Below are positions 51,504-61,273 of a stretch of DNA of 64,000 nt, piece after piece. Each line of letters begins with the position of its first letter. Positions within the stretch are counted from its first letter, which is position 1. Location of the stretch: contig NZ_JAADJV010000001.1 in assembly GCF_011684115.1 (NCBI RefSeq), forward strand, positions 620,001 through 684,000, given 5' to 3'. The position numbers were made by a program, and so were the translations under genes. The notes beneath the pieces were generated by a model. The model did no database searches, was not told the DNA's origin, and saw nothing but the letters and a program-made list of their open reading frames with translations. This DNA is from Rahnella aceris. GTDB taxonomy: Bacteria > Pseudomonadota > Gammaproteobacteria > Enterobacterales > Enterobacteriaceae.

Positions 51504-53354
51504 ATGTTAATGAATCAAAGGTCTCTCAGGTTTTTAGTCGCCAGCTGTCTGCTGGCGAGCGGTCTCTCGCCGTGGTTTGCTGCATGGGCTACCGTGCCCG
51601 CGCTGCCATTAGGAAAAACCACGCTATCAAGCGTACAGAGCATGAGCCAGTTGCAGGCAGAGTTATTGCCAAGGGGCATCAGGCCGTTGTATCTGTCATC
51701 TCTGTCATCGCTTTATGCTGCAAATCATATGCAGCCCATGTGGAACGATCGCGAAACAGTTCAGTTATTCCAGCAGCAACTCGCCGAGCTGGCCATATCG
51801 GGGATCCAGCCTCAGTTCACGCAATGGGTGAAATGGCTGACGGATCCGCAAGTTACCGGCATGGCCCGTGATGTGGTGTTGTCAGATGCAATGCTGGGCT
51901 ATTTGCAGTTTACGAGCAGCGTGGAAGCCAATGGAGATAAGTGGTTATACAGCGCCACACCGTACAAAATGACGACGCCGTCGCTGACTGTGATTAATCA
52001 GTGGCAGCTGGCTGTGCGTCAGGGCAATACGTCACACTATTTGTCGACTCTCGCACCACAGCACCCTTATTACACCAAAATGCATGATGCATTGAAAACC
52101 ATGCTGACGGACAATCGACCATGGCCCGTGATGACAGGATCAGCCAGTTTGCGTCCGGACCAGATCAGTGACGATGTCCCGGCCTTGCGGGAGATCCTGA
52201 CCCGAACCGGTATGATGGTCGCCTCGCCTGAAGAGAATAAGGTGGCTAAACCGACAGATGAAACTATCGCCCCGAACACGCCGGGAAGCGCGGCAAATGA
52301 CGATCTGTCTGTTGATGAAACCGCTGATAAGGCCCAGCAATCGACCCCGGCTGTCAGCCCTTCCGCAACATCAGTACAAGATGTCCTGCCAACGGTTCAG
52401 TCGACAGAAGTGCCAGCGACACCCGCGCCAGTGGCTGTCGCTGATAATCAGTACACACCGGATTTAGTGGAAGCTGTTAAGCGTTTTCAAAAATGGCAGG
52501 GGCTGGAAGCGGACGGTATTATTGGCGGACGTACCCGTCAGTGGCTGAATGCCTCTCCGCAATTGCGTGCTACCTTGCTGGCGCTGAATATTCAGCGTCT
52601 GCGCATTCTTCCAGGCAATGTGAACACCGGAATCATGGTGAACATTCCAAACTATCAGCTCACCTATTATCTCAATGGCAATGAAGTGTTGTCGTCACGG
52701 GTAATTGTCGGTCGTCCAAGCCGTAAAACGCCGTTAATGAGCAGTGCGTTGAATAATGTGGTGGTCAATCCACCGTGGAATGTGCCCACAACGTTAGTGC
52801 GTGAAGATATCGTGCCTAAAGCCATGAACAATCCCGGTTACTTCCAGCAACATGGCTATCAGGTATTGTCTGGCTGGAGTAACGATGCTGAAATCATCGA
52901 TCCTTCAATGATCGACTGGGCAATGATATCACCCAACCATTTCCCCTATCGCATCCGTCAGGCGCCGGGCGTAAGCAACTCTCTGGGGCGGTATAAATTT
53001 AATATGCCGAGTTCTGATGCTATTTATCTGCATGACACGCCAAACCATAACTTGTTCAGCAAAGACATTCGTGCGCTGAGTTCTGGCTGTGTGAGGGTGA
53101 ATAAGGCTTCTGAATTAGCCAATATGCTGTTACAGGATGCAGGCTGGAATGACACGCGAATATCCTCTGCATTGCAGGGCGGCAATACCACGTATGTGGC
53201 AATACGCCATCATATACCGGTAAAACTGTTTTATCTGACGGCATGGGTCGCGGATGACGGTAAGCCGCAATTCAGAACAGATATTTACAATTATGATTCA
53301 ACGGTGAGATCCGGTGCACAAATTCTGCCTCAGGCGGAAATTTTGCTTCAATAA
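51504..53354 (+). CDS. ldtD: L,D-transpeptidase LdtD
   Basis: A periplasmic enzyme that forms 3-3 crosslinks between meso-diaminopimelate residues in peptidoglycan (formerly YcbB). I start at ATG 51504, where a signal peptide begins ([27 protein letters not shown], read from the second Met) and an AAGGGAAG precedes it. The 616-residue product (E. coli 615) has a scaffold domain, a peptidoglycan-binding domain ([20 protein letters not shown], about 321) and a YkuD catalytic domain. Its active-site Cys is at about 529 in [15 protein letters not shown]. The linker at about 245-315, rich in Thr, Ser, Pro and Ala, is variable. It lies upstream of mepK, another peptidoglycan enzyme. Confidence 0.96.
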   Translation: MLMNQRSLRFLVASCLLASGLSPWFAAWATVPALPLGKTTLSSVQSMSQLQAELLPRGIRPLYLSSLSSLYAANHMQPMWNDRETVQLFQQQLAELAISGIQPQFTQWVKWLTDPQVTGMARDVVLSDAMLGYLQFTSSVEANGDKWLYSATPYKMTTPSLTVINQWQLAVRQGNTSHYLSTLAPQHPYYTKMHDALKTMLTDNRPWPVMTGSASLRPDQISDDVPALREILTRTGMMVASPEENKVAKPTDETIAPNTPGSAANDDLSVDETADKAQQSTPAVSPSATSVQDVLPTVQSTEVPATPAPVAVADNQYTPDLVEAVKRFQKWQGLEADGIIGGRTRQWLNASPQLRATLLALNIQRLRILPGNVNTGIMVNIPNYQLTYYLNGNEVLSSRVIVGRPSRKTPLMSSALNNVVVNPPWNVPTTLVREDIVPKAMNNPGYFQQHGYQVLSGWSNDAEIIDPSMIDWAMISPNHFPYRIRQAPGVSNSLGRYKFNMPSSDAIYLHDTPNHNLFSKDIRALSSGCVRVNKASELANMLLQDAGWNDTRISSALQGGNTTYVAIRHHIPVKLFYLTAWVADDGKPQFRTDIYNYDSTVRSGAQILPQAEILLQ

Positions 53355-53399
53355 ATGCAGTAAAACTAATCTGATAAGGGTCAGAGTATTTGGCCATCG

Positions 53400-53430
53400 A
53401 ACGAGCGTGAGCCACTGGCACGCTCGTTTT
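53400..53430 (+). terminator. Intrinsic terminator after ldtD
   Basis: A perfect 10-bp stem AACGAGCGTG/CACGCTCGTT with a 9-base loop and TTTT at its end. Confidence 0.88.
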
Positions 53431-53533
53431 GCTTATATGGGTTCCCTTGACTCGCAGAAAATTGGCAGTTAAGGTTCAAAACGGCTCAGATCAGAGCTTA
53501 TTTTTGACTCTCTTACCGGATAGTAAACTGTTC

Positions 53534-54085
53534 ATGAATGAAATCGACAAACATCGCCGTAAATGGCTGGCATTAGGCAGTGCCGCTATGGGGATTGCAT
53601 TACTTCCAGGTCGTGCATTCGCCACTCTTTCCACACCTCGCCCGCGTATTTTAGTCGTTAACAATATCAATACCGGCGAAACCCTCAAAACCGAGTTTTT
53701 TGATGGAAAGCGTTACAACAAGGATGAGTTGGCCCGGTTGAATCATCTGTTCAGGGACTATCGTGCGGAAAAAGTAAAATCTATCGATCCCGCGTTGTTC
53801 GATCACCTCTATCGTTTGCAGGTGATGCTTGGCGGAACGAATAAACCAGTCCAGCTGATTTCGGGTTACCGCTCACTGGCGACAAACAACAGCATGCGTG
53901 AACCCGGAAGCGGGGTAGCGAAGCACAGCTATCACACGCTTGGGCAGGCAATGGATTTCCATATTCAGGGCATCGAACTGAGCAATATCCGCAAAGCAGC
54001 ATTAAAAATGCGGATGGGTGGTGTAGGATATTATCCACGAAGTAACTTTGTGCACATCGATACCGGTCCCGCACGGACCTGGTGA
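53534..54085 (+). CDS. mepK: Peptidoglycan DD-endopeptidase MepK
   Basis: A periplasmic DUF882/peptidase M15-like enzyme that cuts crosslinks in peptidoglycan, in E. coli with preference for the 3-3 bonds made by LdtD (formerly YcbK). The 183-residue product starts MNEIDKHRRKWLALGSAAM, a Tat-type signal with RR followed by a hydrophobic stretch and AFA cleavage. The zinc-site region appears as SYHTLGQAMDFHIQGIEL and GVGYYPRSNFVHIDTGPARTW. The open frame from 53429 adds 35 unconserved residues, so ATG 53534 is preferred although its ribosome-binding site is weak. It sits next to ldtD, matching their opposed activities. Confidence 0.94.
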   Translation: MNEIDKHRRKWLALGSAAMGIALLPGRAFATLSTPRPRILVVNNINTGETLKTEFFDGKRYNKDELARLNHLFRDYRAEKVKSIDPALFDHLYRLQVMLGGTNKPVQLISGYRSLATNNSMREPGSGVAKHSYHTLGQAMDFHIQGIELSNIRKAALKMRMGGVGYYPRSNFVHIDTGPARTW

Positions 54086-54136
54086 TGTGTGTAATTAATG
54101 GCCTGCCGGAATGTGCAGGTCATTTTGTGGAGCTCT

Positions 54137-54784
54137 ATGAAAACCCATCTTATTACCGTCACGGCGTTCAGCCAAAACTGCTCACTGATTTGGTGTGCTA
54201 AAACCAATCAGGCCGCCATTGTTGATCCGGGCGGTGAAGCCGCCAGGATCATCCAGGAAGTTTCTGCCAAAGGTGTATTGGTTACGCAAATTTTGCTGAC
54301 TCACGGACATCTTGATCACGTGGGTGCCGCAGCAGAACTGGCTGCGCACTATCAGGTACCGGTTATCGGACCACAAAAAGAAGATGAATTCCTGCTGGAT
54401 GCGTTACCGACCCAAAGCCAGATGTTTGGCCTCGACCATTGTGACCCGCTGACGCCGGATACCTGGCTGGAAGAAGGGGATTCAGTGAGTGTTGGTGAAG
54501 AAATCTTATCCGTGTTGCATTGTCCAGGCCATACGCCGGGGCATATTGTCTTCATCAATGATAAAGCGCGAATTGCCGTTTCTGGTGATGTGATTTTCAA
54601 GGGTGGCGTAGGCCGCAGTGATTTCCCGCGTGGTGACCATCAGGCGCTGATTCATTCCATCAAAACGAAATTATTACCGCTCGGCGATGACATGGTCTTT
54701 ATTCCCGGTCATGGCCCGATGTCAGACTTTGGTTATGAGCGTAAAACGAACCCGTTCCTGCAGGATGAAATGCCGGTCTGGTAA
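54137..54784 (+). CDS. gloC: Type II glyoxalase GloC (hydroxyacylglutathione hydrolase)
   Basis: A metallo-beta-lactamase-fold enzyme that hydrolyses S-lactoylglutathione in methylglyoxal detoxification (formerly YcbL). The 215-residue product equals E. coli GloC and has the metal-binding [11 protein letters not shown], the [13 protein letters not shown] histidine and the FIPGHGPMS histidine, with [20 protein letters not shown] between. The ATG at 54137 follows GGAGC; an earlier in-frame ATG at 54098 is unconserved. It converges on aspC. Confidence 0.95.
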   Translation: MKTHLITVTAFSQNCSLIWCAKTNQAAIVDPGGEAARIIQEVSAKGVLVTQILLTHGHLDHVGAAAELAAHYQVPVIGPQKEDEFLLDALPTQSQMFGLDHCDPLTPDTWLEEGDSVSVGEEILSVLHCPGHTPGHIVFINDKARIAVSGDVIFKGGVGRSDFPRGDHQALIHSIKTKLLPLGDDMVFIPGHGPMSDFGYERKTNPFLQDEMPVW

Positions 54785-54812
54785 TTACGTTTGCTGTTTA
54801 TCAGCAAAAAAC

Positions 54813-54845
54813 AAAAAGCCCGTCAGGATACCTGACGGGCTTTTT
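54813..54845. terminator. Bidirectional terminator between gloC and aspC
   Basis: A perfect 15-bp stem AAAAAGCCCGTCAGG/CCTGACGGGCTTTTT with loop ATA, serving both convergent genes. Confidence 0.95.
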
Positions 54846-54869
54846 TAATTGAGCAACACTGCTTATCTT

Positions 54870-56060
54870 TTACAGTACGGCGACGATGGCTTCACACAGC
54901 GGTGCCATATTTTCGAGCGTGATGCCGGCAACGTTGATACGGCCGGAGTTCACCGCGTACACGCCGAATTCATCACGTAAACGCAATACCTGATCTTTGG
55001 TCAGGCCGCTGAAAGAGAACATCCCGTTCTGGTTAATAATAAAGCTGAAATCCTGTTGAGCGCCTTTTTCCTGCAAGGTGCTGACGAATAGCTGGCGCAT
55101 ACGATGGATACGCAGGCGCATATCGCTTAGTTCCTGCTCCCACAGCGTGCGCAAAGCTTCGTTACCCAGTATGGTGGCTACAACCGCAGCACCGTGTGAC
55201 GGCGGGTTGGAGTAGTTTGCACGGATAACCGATTTCATTTGGCTGAAAGCGCGACCGGCAGTTTCTTCATCGGCTGCGACTAACGTACAAGCACCTACGC
55301 GTTCATTGTATAAGCCGAAGTTCTTCGAGTAAGAACTGGCGACCAGCAATTCCTTATGTTTTGCCACGAACAGGCGCAGACCCGCCGCATCTTCTTCCAG
55401 ACCTTTTGCAAAGCCCTGATAGGCGAAGTCGAACAACGGTAACCAGCCGTTGCTCACCGACAATTCTGCCAGCTGTGCCCATTGTTCTTCTGTAGGATCG
55501 ATACCGGTTGGATTGTGACAGCAGCCATGGAACAGCACCACGTCGCCTGCTTTCGCTTCGCTCAGGCTTTTCAGCATGCCATCGAAATCAAGGCTGTGAT
55601 TTGCAGCGTCATAGTAATTGTATTCCACAACTTCCAGACCGGAAGCAGAGAACACACCTTTATGGTTCGGCCAGCTCGGATTACTGACCCACACGCGTCT
55701 GGCGCTGGTTTGTGTAGCGATGAAATCCGCTGCGATACGCAAAGCGCCGGTGCCGCCCGGAGTCTGTGCGGTGCGTGCCCGTTTATCAGCAATAACCGTG
55801 CTGTCTTTGCCAAACAGCAGTTCCTGTGTACAACGGGCAAAATCAGGCAACCCGTCGATACTCAGATAGGTTTTAGTGGTTTCATTTTCCAACAGGAACT
55901 GTTCGGCTTTTTTCACGCTGGCCAGAACCGGCGTTTTACCTGTTTCGTCTTTATAAACACCAATCCCCAGATTGATTTTATTAGAGCGGTCGTCAGCGCG
56001 GAAAAGATCGGTAAGACCCAGGATAGGGTCAGCAGGTGCTGCAGTGATTTTTTCAAACAT
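54870..56060 (-). CDS. aspC: Aspartate aminotransferase
   Basis: A PLP enzyme that interconverts aspartate/oxaloacetate and glutamate/2-oxoglutarate, and also acts on aromatic amino acids. The 396-residue product equals E. coli AspC. The PLP lysine lies in [17 protein letters not shown] (about residue 246), with NPTGIDPT and LLVASS-type substrate regions. I start at ATG 56060 ([20 protein letters not shown]); an ATG five codons upstream (56075) is in frame and cannot be excluded, since neither has a strong ribosome-binding site. It lies downstream of the porin gene on the same strand, after that gene's hairpins. Confidence 0.95.
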   Translation of the reverse strand: MFEKITAAPADPILGLTDLFRADDRSNKINLGIGVYKDETGKTPVLASVKKAEQFLLENETTKTYLSIDGLPDFARCTQELLFGKDSTVIADKRARTAQTPGGTGALRIAADFIATQTSARRVWVSNPSWPNHKGVFSASGLEVVEYNYYDAANHSLDFDGMLKSLSEAKAGDVVLFHGCCHNPTGIDPTEEQWAQLAELSVSNGWLPLFDFAYQGFAKGLEEDAAGLRLFVAKHKELLVASSYSKNFGLYNERVGACTLVAADEETAGRAFSQMKSVIRANYSNPPSHGAAVVATILGNEALRTLWEQELSDMRLRIHRMRQLFVSTLQEKGAQQDFSFIINQNGMFSFSGLTKDQVLRLRDEFGVYAVNSGRINVAGITLENMAPLCEAIVAVL

Positions 56061-56234
56061 GTCGGAAAATTCCATAGCCTGATATTACGAAAGAGGTCAT
56101 CAGGGTAACGCCAGCGCCCCCTTTTGCCAACCGTTTGCGGCAAAAAGAAAACAGAGTTGTGAGAAGGCGTGGGAGATTAAAATATTTTATAGGCGAGGGT
56201 GGAAAAGCGGTCTTTTCAAGACTCAGAAATGCAA

Positions 56235-56290
56235 AAGGCAGAGCCGAAGCTCTGCCTTGATATCCACTTTGATGCGCCCGTAAGCGCATC
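56235..56290 (-). terminator. Two hairpins ending the porin transcript
   Basis: Right after the porin stop, on the minus strand, come GATGCGC/GCGCATC (56290-56271, loop TTACGG) and then AAGGCAGAGC/GCTCTGCCTT (56258-56235) with a UUCG tetraloop. The second is followed by TTGCATTTC, a poor U-run, so part of the value may be mRNA stability. Confidence 0.8.
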
Positions 56291-56301
56291 GTTAAGTGAT
56301 A

Positions 56302-57414
56302 TTAGAACTGGTATTGCAGACCAACACCCACGATGTCGTCAGTGCTGCGACCCGCTGCTTTGGTGTAGCTGTTGTCGTCCAGCAGGTTGATTTTGTAGTC
56401 AACATAGGTAGACATGTTTTTGTTGAAGTAGTAGTAAGTACCAACTTCTACATATTTAACCAGGTCAGCATCGCCGCCAGCGTAGGTAGAACCGTTGTTG
56501 GTGAAACCGTTCAGGCTCTTACCTTTAGACTGCAGGTATGCGATAGATGGGCGCAGACCGAAATCGAACTGGTACTGAGCAACAACTTCGAAGTTCTGAG
56601 TTTTGTTAGCAATTGCATCCGGGTTACCGTAATCGGTGGTGTTACGTGATTCACCGTAGAAGGTTGCCAGGTACAGGTTGTTAGCGTCGTATTTAGCGCC
56701 GAATGCGTATGCGTCAGCTTTGTCGCCAGTGCCGTCTTGTTTCTGAGTAACAGTACGGTTAGAAGAGAAGTAAGCACCAGTAATGCTAACACCTGAGTTG
56801 CCGATAGCGTAAGCGGCAGAAGTACCCCAGCCGTCACCATTGGAATCAACTGCGCCACGACCATCACGACCTTCGTCGTTTTTGCCCTGGTACTGTACAG
56901 CGAAGCTCAGGCCATCAACCAGACCGAAGAAGTTGCTGTTACGGTAAGTTGCCACACCGTTAGCACGACCAACCATGAAGTTGTCGTTGTTCTGGTACAT
57001 GGTGTCATCGCCATAGATTGGCAATTGGTCGGTGTAGGACATTACGTCGTAGATTACGCCGTAGTTACGACCGTAGTCGAAAGAACCTGCATCACCAAAT
57101 TTCAGACCTGCGAAGCCCAGACGAGTTTTGTTGCCTTCATCGCCAGCACTTTCTGCATGGTTAGCCTGAACGTTGTATTCCCACTGGCCGTAACCGGTCA
57201 GTTGGTCAGTAATTTGAGTTTCGCCTTTGAAGCCGAAACGGACATAGGTCTGGTCGCCATCGTCGCCAGCATTGTCAGAGAAGGTGTGACGTGCGTCAAC
57301 TTTACCGTACAGATCCAGTTTGTTGCCATCTTTGTTATAGATCTCAGCTGCATTAGCTGCACCAGCAACTAACAGAGCAGGGATTACCACTGCAAGAATA
57401 TTGCGCTTCATCAT
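56302..57414 (-). CDS. ompF: Outer-membrane general porin, OmpF type
   Basis: A trimeric 16-strand beta-barrel porin for small hydrophilic solutes. The start at 57414 gives the signal peptide [22 protein letters not shown], nearly that of E. coli OmpF, with GAGGG about eight bases upstream; the open frame from 57453 is not conserved. The mature part begins [20 protein letters not shown] and ends in the C-terminal Phe (GVGLQYQF) needed for Bam-dependent assembly. The constriction-loop region is recognisable in [19 protein letters not shown]. At 370 residues it is slightly longer than E. coli OmpF (362) and sits at the same map position between asnS and aspC. Confidence 0.95.
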   Translation of the reverse strand: MMKRNILAVVIPALLVAGAANAAEIYNKDGNKLDLYGKVDARHTFSDNAGDDGDQTYVRFGFKGETQITDQLTGYGQWEYNVQANHAESAGDEGNKTRLGFAGLKFGDAGSFDYGRNYGVIYDVMSYTDQLPIYGDDTMYQNNDNFMVGRANGVATYRNSNFFGLVDGLSFAVQYQGKNDEGRDGRGAVDSNGDGWGTSAAYAIGNSGVSITGAYFSSNRTVTQKQDGTGDKADAYAFGAKYDANNLYLATFYGESRNTTDYGNPDAIANKTQNFEVVAQYQFDFGLRPSIAYLQSKGKSLNGFTNNGSTYAGGDADLVKYVEVGTYYYFNKNMSTYVDYKINLLDDNSYTKAAGRSTDDIVGVGLQYQF

Positions 57415-57567
57415 TATTATTACCCTCATTGGTTTTATTTGGACACCTGCCACTGCCTAAATAATTCTTTACGGAACTATTCACGAAAGTTTGGTGTCTC
57501 CTGTGTCTGAACGCACTATTCCATCCGTGGTGAGCTTAATCCACAGCGAAAATGCTACTAAATTACT

Positions 57568-57607
57568 AAATATGTTTCAGCAGGAAAGAATGTATTTCAA
57601 AATGTGT
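57568..57607 (-). promoter_or_regulatory. Tandem OmpR-type boxes upstream of the porin gene
   Basis: On the minus strand two contiguous 20-bp units read ACACATTTTGAAATACATTC (57607-57588) and TTTCCTGCTGAAACATATTT (57587-57568). Both hold the TGAAA-C/T-ACAT core typical of OmpR boxes. They lie about 155-195 bases before the start codon, which leaves a long 5' untranslated region, as in E. coli ompF. OmpR binding is inferred. Confidence 0.65.
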
Positions 57608-57653
57608 ATTTTACGGAACTTTGTGACAGGGATCTATCTTTGAAAATGACTAA

Positions 57654-57670
57654 GGCCAGCAAAGCTGGCC
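57654..57670. terminator. Hairpin between asnS and the porin gene
   Basis: GGCCAGC/GCTGGCC with loop AAA, 44 bases past the asnS stop. On the minus strand it is followed by TTAGTCATTTTC. It separates asnS from the porin regulatory region. Confidence 0.75.
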
Positions 57671-57713
57671 TTAGTTTTGTAACTATTATGTTAATTAAAA
57701 ATAGTTTAATTAA

Positions 57714-59114
57714 TTAGAAGGTTGCACTACGTGGTGTACGTGGGAACGGGATCACGTCACGAACGTTTTGAACACCGGTTACATAGGCGACTAAACGTTC
57801 AAAGCCAAGGCCGAAGCCTGAATGCGGGACTGTGCCGTAACGACGAAGATCGCGATACCACCAATAATCTTCTTTATTTAGCCCCATTTCAGCCATACGG
57901 GCGTCCAGTACGTCCAGACGTTCCTCACGCTGAGAGCCACCGATAATCTCACCAATGCCCGGTGCCAGAACATCCATTGCCGCGACGGTTTTACCATCGT
58001 CATTCATACGCATGTAGAAGGCTTTGATATCTTTCGGATAGTTTTTAACCACCACCGGCGCTTTGAAATGCTGTTCCGCGAGATAACGTTCATGCTCAGA
58101 AGAAAGGTCGACACCCCATGAAACCGGGTTTTCGAATTTCTGATCACAATTCATTAATATTTCTACTGCATCGGTGTAGTCTACCTGGGCGAAATCGGAT
58201 GTTACAAATCGCTCAAGGCGTGCAACAGCATCTTTGTCTACACGGTCAGCAAAAAAGGCCATATCGTCTGCGCGTTCGTCTAAAACGGCTTTGAAAACAT
58301 ATTTAAGCATGTTTTCAGCCAGTGCTGCGATGTCATCCAGTGTCGCAAATGCGACTTCCGGTTCTACCATCCAGAATTCCGCAAGGTGACGGCTGGTGTT
58401 GGAATTCTCTGCACGGAAAGTCGGACCGAAGGTGTAAACCTTGGACAGCGCACAGGCATACGTTTCGCCGTTCAGCTGGCCGGAAACCGTCAGGAACGCT
58501 TCTTTGCCGAAGAAATCTTCGCTGAAGTCGATTTCGCCTTTGTCTGTACGCGGCAGATTTTGCAGATCCAGTGTCGATACGCGGAACATCTCACCCGCGC
58601 CTTCAGTATCGGAGGCAGTGATCAGCGGTGTGGACACCCAGAAATACCCGTTTTCATGATAGAAACGGTGAATGGCCTGAGAGAGGGTGTTGCGCACACG
58701 GGCGACAGCACCAATCAGATTGGTGCGCGGGCGAAGGTGAGCCACTTCACGCAGGTATTCGATGCTGTGGCGTTTTGCCGCCATCGGATAAGTATCAGGG
58801 TCATCCACCCAGCCAACAACGTTGACGGTCGTTGCCTGCAACTCAAAACTCTGGCCTTCGCCAGGTGAGGCGACAACAATACCGGTCACTTCTACTGAAC
58901 AACCCGTCGTCAGACGCAATACGTCTTCCTGATAATTGGGCAGAGAATTATTGATGACGGCCTGTAAAGGATTAAAGCAGGAGCCGTCATAAACGGCGAC
59001 GAATGAGATACCAGCTTTAGAATCTCTCCGGGTACGTACCCAACCGCGTACGGTGACTTCACTGTCAACCGCAGCACGGCCTTGCAGTACGTCGACTACA
59101 GGCACAACGCTCAT
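57714..59114 (-). CDS. asnS: Asparaginyl-tRNA synthetase
   Basis: Charges tRNA-Asn. The 466-residue product equals E. coli AsnS. An N-terminal OB-fold anticodon-binding domain ([20 protein letters not shown]) is followed by the class IIb catalytic core, with motif 2 around [20 protein letters not shown] and motif 3 [15 protein letters not shown]. The ATG at 59114 follows AGAGAG. It lies between pncB upstream and the porin downstream on the same strand, with hairpins on both sides, so it appears to be a single-gene unit. Confidence 0.98.
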   Translation of the reverse strand: MSVVPVVDVLQGRAAVDSEVTVRGWVRTRRDSKAGISFVAVYDGSCFNPLQAVINNSLPNYQEDVLRLTTGCSVEVTGIVVASPGEGQSFELQATTVNVVGWVDDPDTYPMAAKRHSIEYLREVAHLRPRTNLIGAVARVRNTLSQAIHRFYHENGYFWVSTPLITASDTEGAGEMFRVSTLDLQNLPRTDKGEIDFSEDFFGKEAFLTVSGQLNGETYACALSKVYTFGPTFRAENSNTSRHLAEFWMVEPEVAFATLDDIAALAENMLKYVFKAVLDERADDMAFFADRVDKDAVARLERFVTSDFAQVDYTDAVEILMNCDQKFENPVSWGVDLSSEHERYLAEQHFKAPVVVKNYPKDIKAFYMRMNDDGKTVAAMDVLAPGIGEIIGGSQREERLDVLDARMAEMGLNKEDYWWYRDLRRYGTVPHSGFGLGFERLVAYVTGVQNVRDVIPFPRTPRSATF

Positions 59115-59342
59115 AGATTTCTCTCTTTCTTTATATATGTTGACTAAGAAATATTGGACACCCTGTAAATAGGGATTTTGCTATGTTACTTAGGCTTTCT
59201 CAGGACACAAGCAGAAATCGTCGTCAGCGGACAAGAATTGTGGCGCGAATGAAGAGAGTTGTGGGGAAATATTGAGAGAGTGAATAAAAGCCGAGCAGAA
59301 TTAGATCGCAACTATATAAAGGAAAGAAAATCTGAATAAAGC

Positions 59343-59360
59343 GCCGGATTGATTTCCGGC
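59343..59360 (-). terminator. Intrinsic terminator after pncB
   Basis: GCCGGA (59343-59348) pairs with TCCGGC (59355-59360). On the minus strand it is followed by GCTTTATT. It lies about 15 bases past the pncB stop. Confidence 0.75.
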
Positions 59361-59373
59361 ACTTTAGGGAGAG

Positions 59374-60579
59374 TCAGGACGCTTTTTTCACCAGCGGCAG
59401 ATCGAAAGCTTTGCGCAGGGCTTTAACAAAAGCTTTGTCCTGGCAAATCGTTTTGCCTGGGCTGTCAGAGAGTTTCGCGACAGGTTTGCCATTGCACTGT
59501 ACCAATTTAATGACAATATTCAGCGGCTTCACGCCCGGAATATTACATGTCAGACGCGTACCAATCCCGAATATCAGATTCACCCGTTGATGGAAATGGC
59601 GATACAGGTGTAACGCTTTGTCCAGATCCAGATTGTCGGAAAAGACCAGCGTTTTGGTCATCGGGTCGATATCCAGCGCATGATAATGCGTTATCGCTTT
59701 CTCACCCCATTCAAACGGATCCCCGGAATCATGGCGCAGTCCCTGATAGGCATTGGCGAATTTGCTGCCGAAATCACGCAGGAAAGCATCCATCGTAATG
59801 CAGTCAGTGAGAGCGATCCCCAGCTGATCCGGATATTCGTCCAGCCAGGCCTGCAACGCCGCGCGCTGGCTGTTAGCCAGAACCGGGCTGATTTGCTGAT
59901 GTGCCTGGAACCATTCGTGGGCTTGCGTGCCGACCGGTGCCAGCTGCAATTTATGCGCTAAATCGTAGTTACTGGTGCCGACCAGATAAGGGAATTCATT
60001 TTTCAGTGTGCTGACGATGGCTTCCTGAACTTCACCGGAGAAACGACGACGGGTACCGAAATCCATCAGACGGAAGGCACCGAGATCGATATCTGCGGCC
60101 TGTTCTTTAAAACTGGCGAGATTTTTACGCAGGTGCTCCACTGCCATTTGCGCCGTCACTTGTGGAGAACGCTGGCGATGGACAACTTCACTGATGACCG
60201 CGAGCAGAGGCACTTCCCACATAATCACTTCACGCCACGGGCCCTCGATGCGCACATGCAAATGTCCGTTGCGATCGGAAACCATTACATGTTCAGGATT
60301 GTAGCGGAAGGTTTTTAGCCAGTTCAGGTAATCTTGCGTGAAGAACGGCAGCCCGGAAAGGTAGGTGAACTCGTCGTCCGTCAGCGCCAGTTGACTCATC
60401 ATCTGGATTTGCTGGCGGACCTCGCTGGCGTATTCGCCCAGCAGTTCATCACCACGGCAACGGAACTCTGCCACGACGCTGATGTTGTGGTAGCGATGGT
60501 AGACTGCTTGCTGCATATGAAGCTTGTAGGCATCGGTATCTAACAGCGAAGTCAAAATCGGGGAGGCGTATGGAGTCAT
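59374..60579 (-). CDS. pncB: Nicotinate phosphoribosyltransferase
   Basis: Converts nicotinate and PRPP to nicotinate mononucleotide in NAD salvage (Preiss-Handler route). The 401-residue product (E. coli 400) begins with the family start [21 protein letters not shown]. It has [17 protein letters not shown], the region with the phosphorylated histidine ([20 protein letters not shown]) and the PRPP-binding [17 protein letters not shown] perfect 16-bp palindrome 34 bases upstream of the ATG may be its operator. Confidence 0.97.
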   Translation of the reverse strand: MTPYASPILTSLLDTDAYKLHMQQAVYHRYHNISVVAEFRCRGDELLGEYASEVRQQIQMMSQLALTDDEFTYLSGLPFFTQDYLNWLKTFRYNPEHVMVSDRNGHLHVRIEGPWREVIMWEVPLLAVISEVVHRQRSPQVTAQMAVEHLRKNLASFKEQAADIDLGAFRLMDFGTRRRFSGEVQEAIVSTLKNEFPYLVGTSNYDLAHKLQLAPVGTQAHEWFQAHQQISPVLANSQRAALQAWLDEYPDQLGIALTDCITMDAFLRDFGSKFANAYQGLRHDSGDPFEWGEKAITHYHALDIDPMTKTLVFSDNLDLDKALHLYRHFHQRVNLIFGIGTRLTCNIPGVKPLNIVIKLVQCNGKPVAKLSDSPGKTICQDKAFVKALRKAFDLPLVKKAS

Positions 60580-61273
60580 AGCGCGTTTACAGCATCCTCG
60601 TCAGAAACTGAGTGTTTGAACACAAACAACCGTTCCGTAAAAAAAACGTTCTGGATAAAACAGCAAAGTCTGTGAAGTATACCGTATTATCCCGTCAAAG
60701 AACCCTCATCACATCATAATTGTCGGGGAATGGTCGAGGTCTAAATGTGCTTAAATGTAGGAAATATGGGCAAGCTGGCGATTTTCCGGCGTAAAAAAAG
60801 CACGAATTGATTACATAAATTTAATCAATCTGACATTAAGGAAGAAAAAATTGGGGGCGATTAAACCCCGGTTTTCTTATGTTCATTTCGCTACGTTTGT
60901 TCACGATAGTAAACGAACTGATGTTTTCGAGAGTGATTCAGGTTTTTTTTGCCCCAAATACCGATCACCCACATCACGACCAGTATGTGAATACCATGAA
61001 GCCATACGACAAGCTGTCCGTGACGGTTGTGTTTTTGCCGGATGCGCCAAACCCGCTGTTTTACAGAAATTTCTGTGTTTTGGTTGAAAGGTGCGCATAC
61101 GCACTCACAAACTGGCAACAATCTGGGATTTCCTGATGCCTGTGGTAGAGTTTAAAGATAAAAAGTATGAAGGTCGTCCGGTGTGCTGTGCAGCGATTCG
61201 CTGACTTGCAAAACCTGCTTCATCAATCAATATCGCCATCACTACTAACCACCAACACGTCAAAAGGTTTTTT
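60580..61273. other. pncB-pepN divergent gap (694 bp)
   Basis: The longest unexplained gap after the lrp region. It holds the pncB palindrome, the pepN promoter (not placed) and two competing open frames: 85 codons on the plus strand (60879-61136) and 76 codons on the minus strand (61121-60891). Neither has a convincing start. The minus-strand frame contains a hydrophobic Trp/His-containing run (LVVWLHGIHILVVMWVIGIW). About 20 bases after its stop the minus strand shows GGGG-TTTAATCG-CCCC followed by AATTTTTT (around 60870-60846), a terminator-like element. Confidence 0.4.
60613..60628. promoter_or_regulatory. Palindrome upstream of pncB
   Basis: TGTTTG-AACA-CAAACA is a perfect inverted repeat. 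Its TGTTT...AAACA arms recall the NadR operator TGTTTA-N6-TAAACA, which controls NAD genes in E. coli, but the spacing is two bases shorter. It could be a NadR variant or another regulator's site. Confidence 0.45.
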
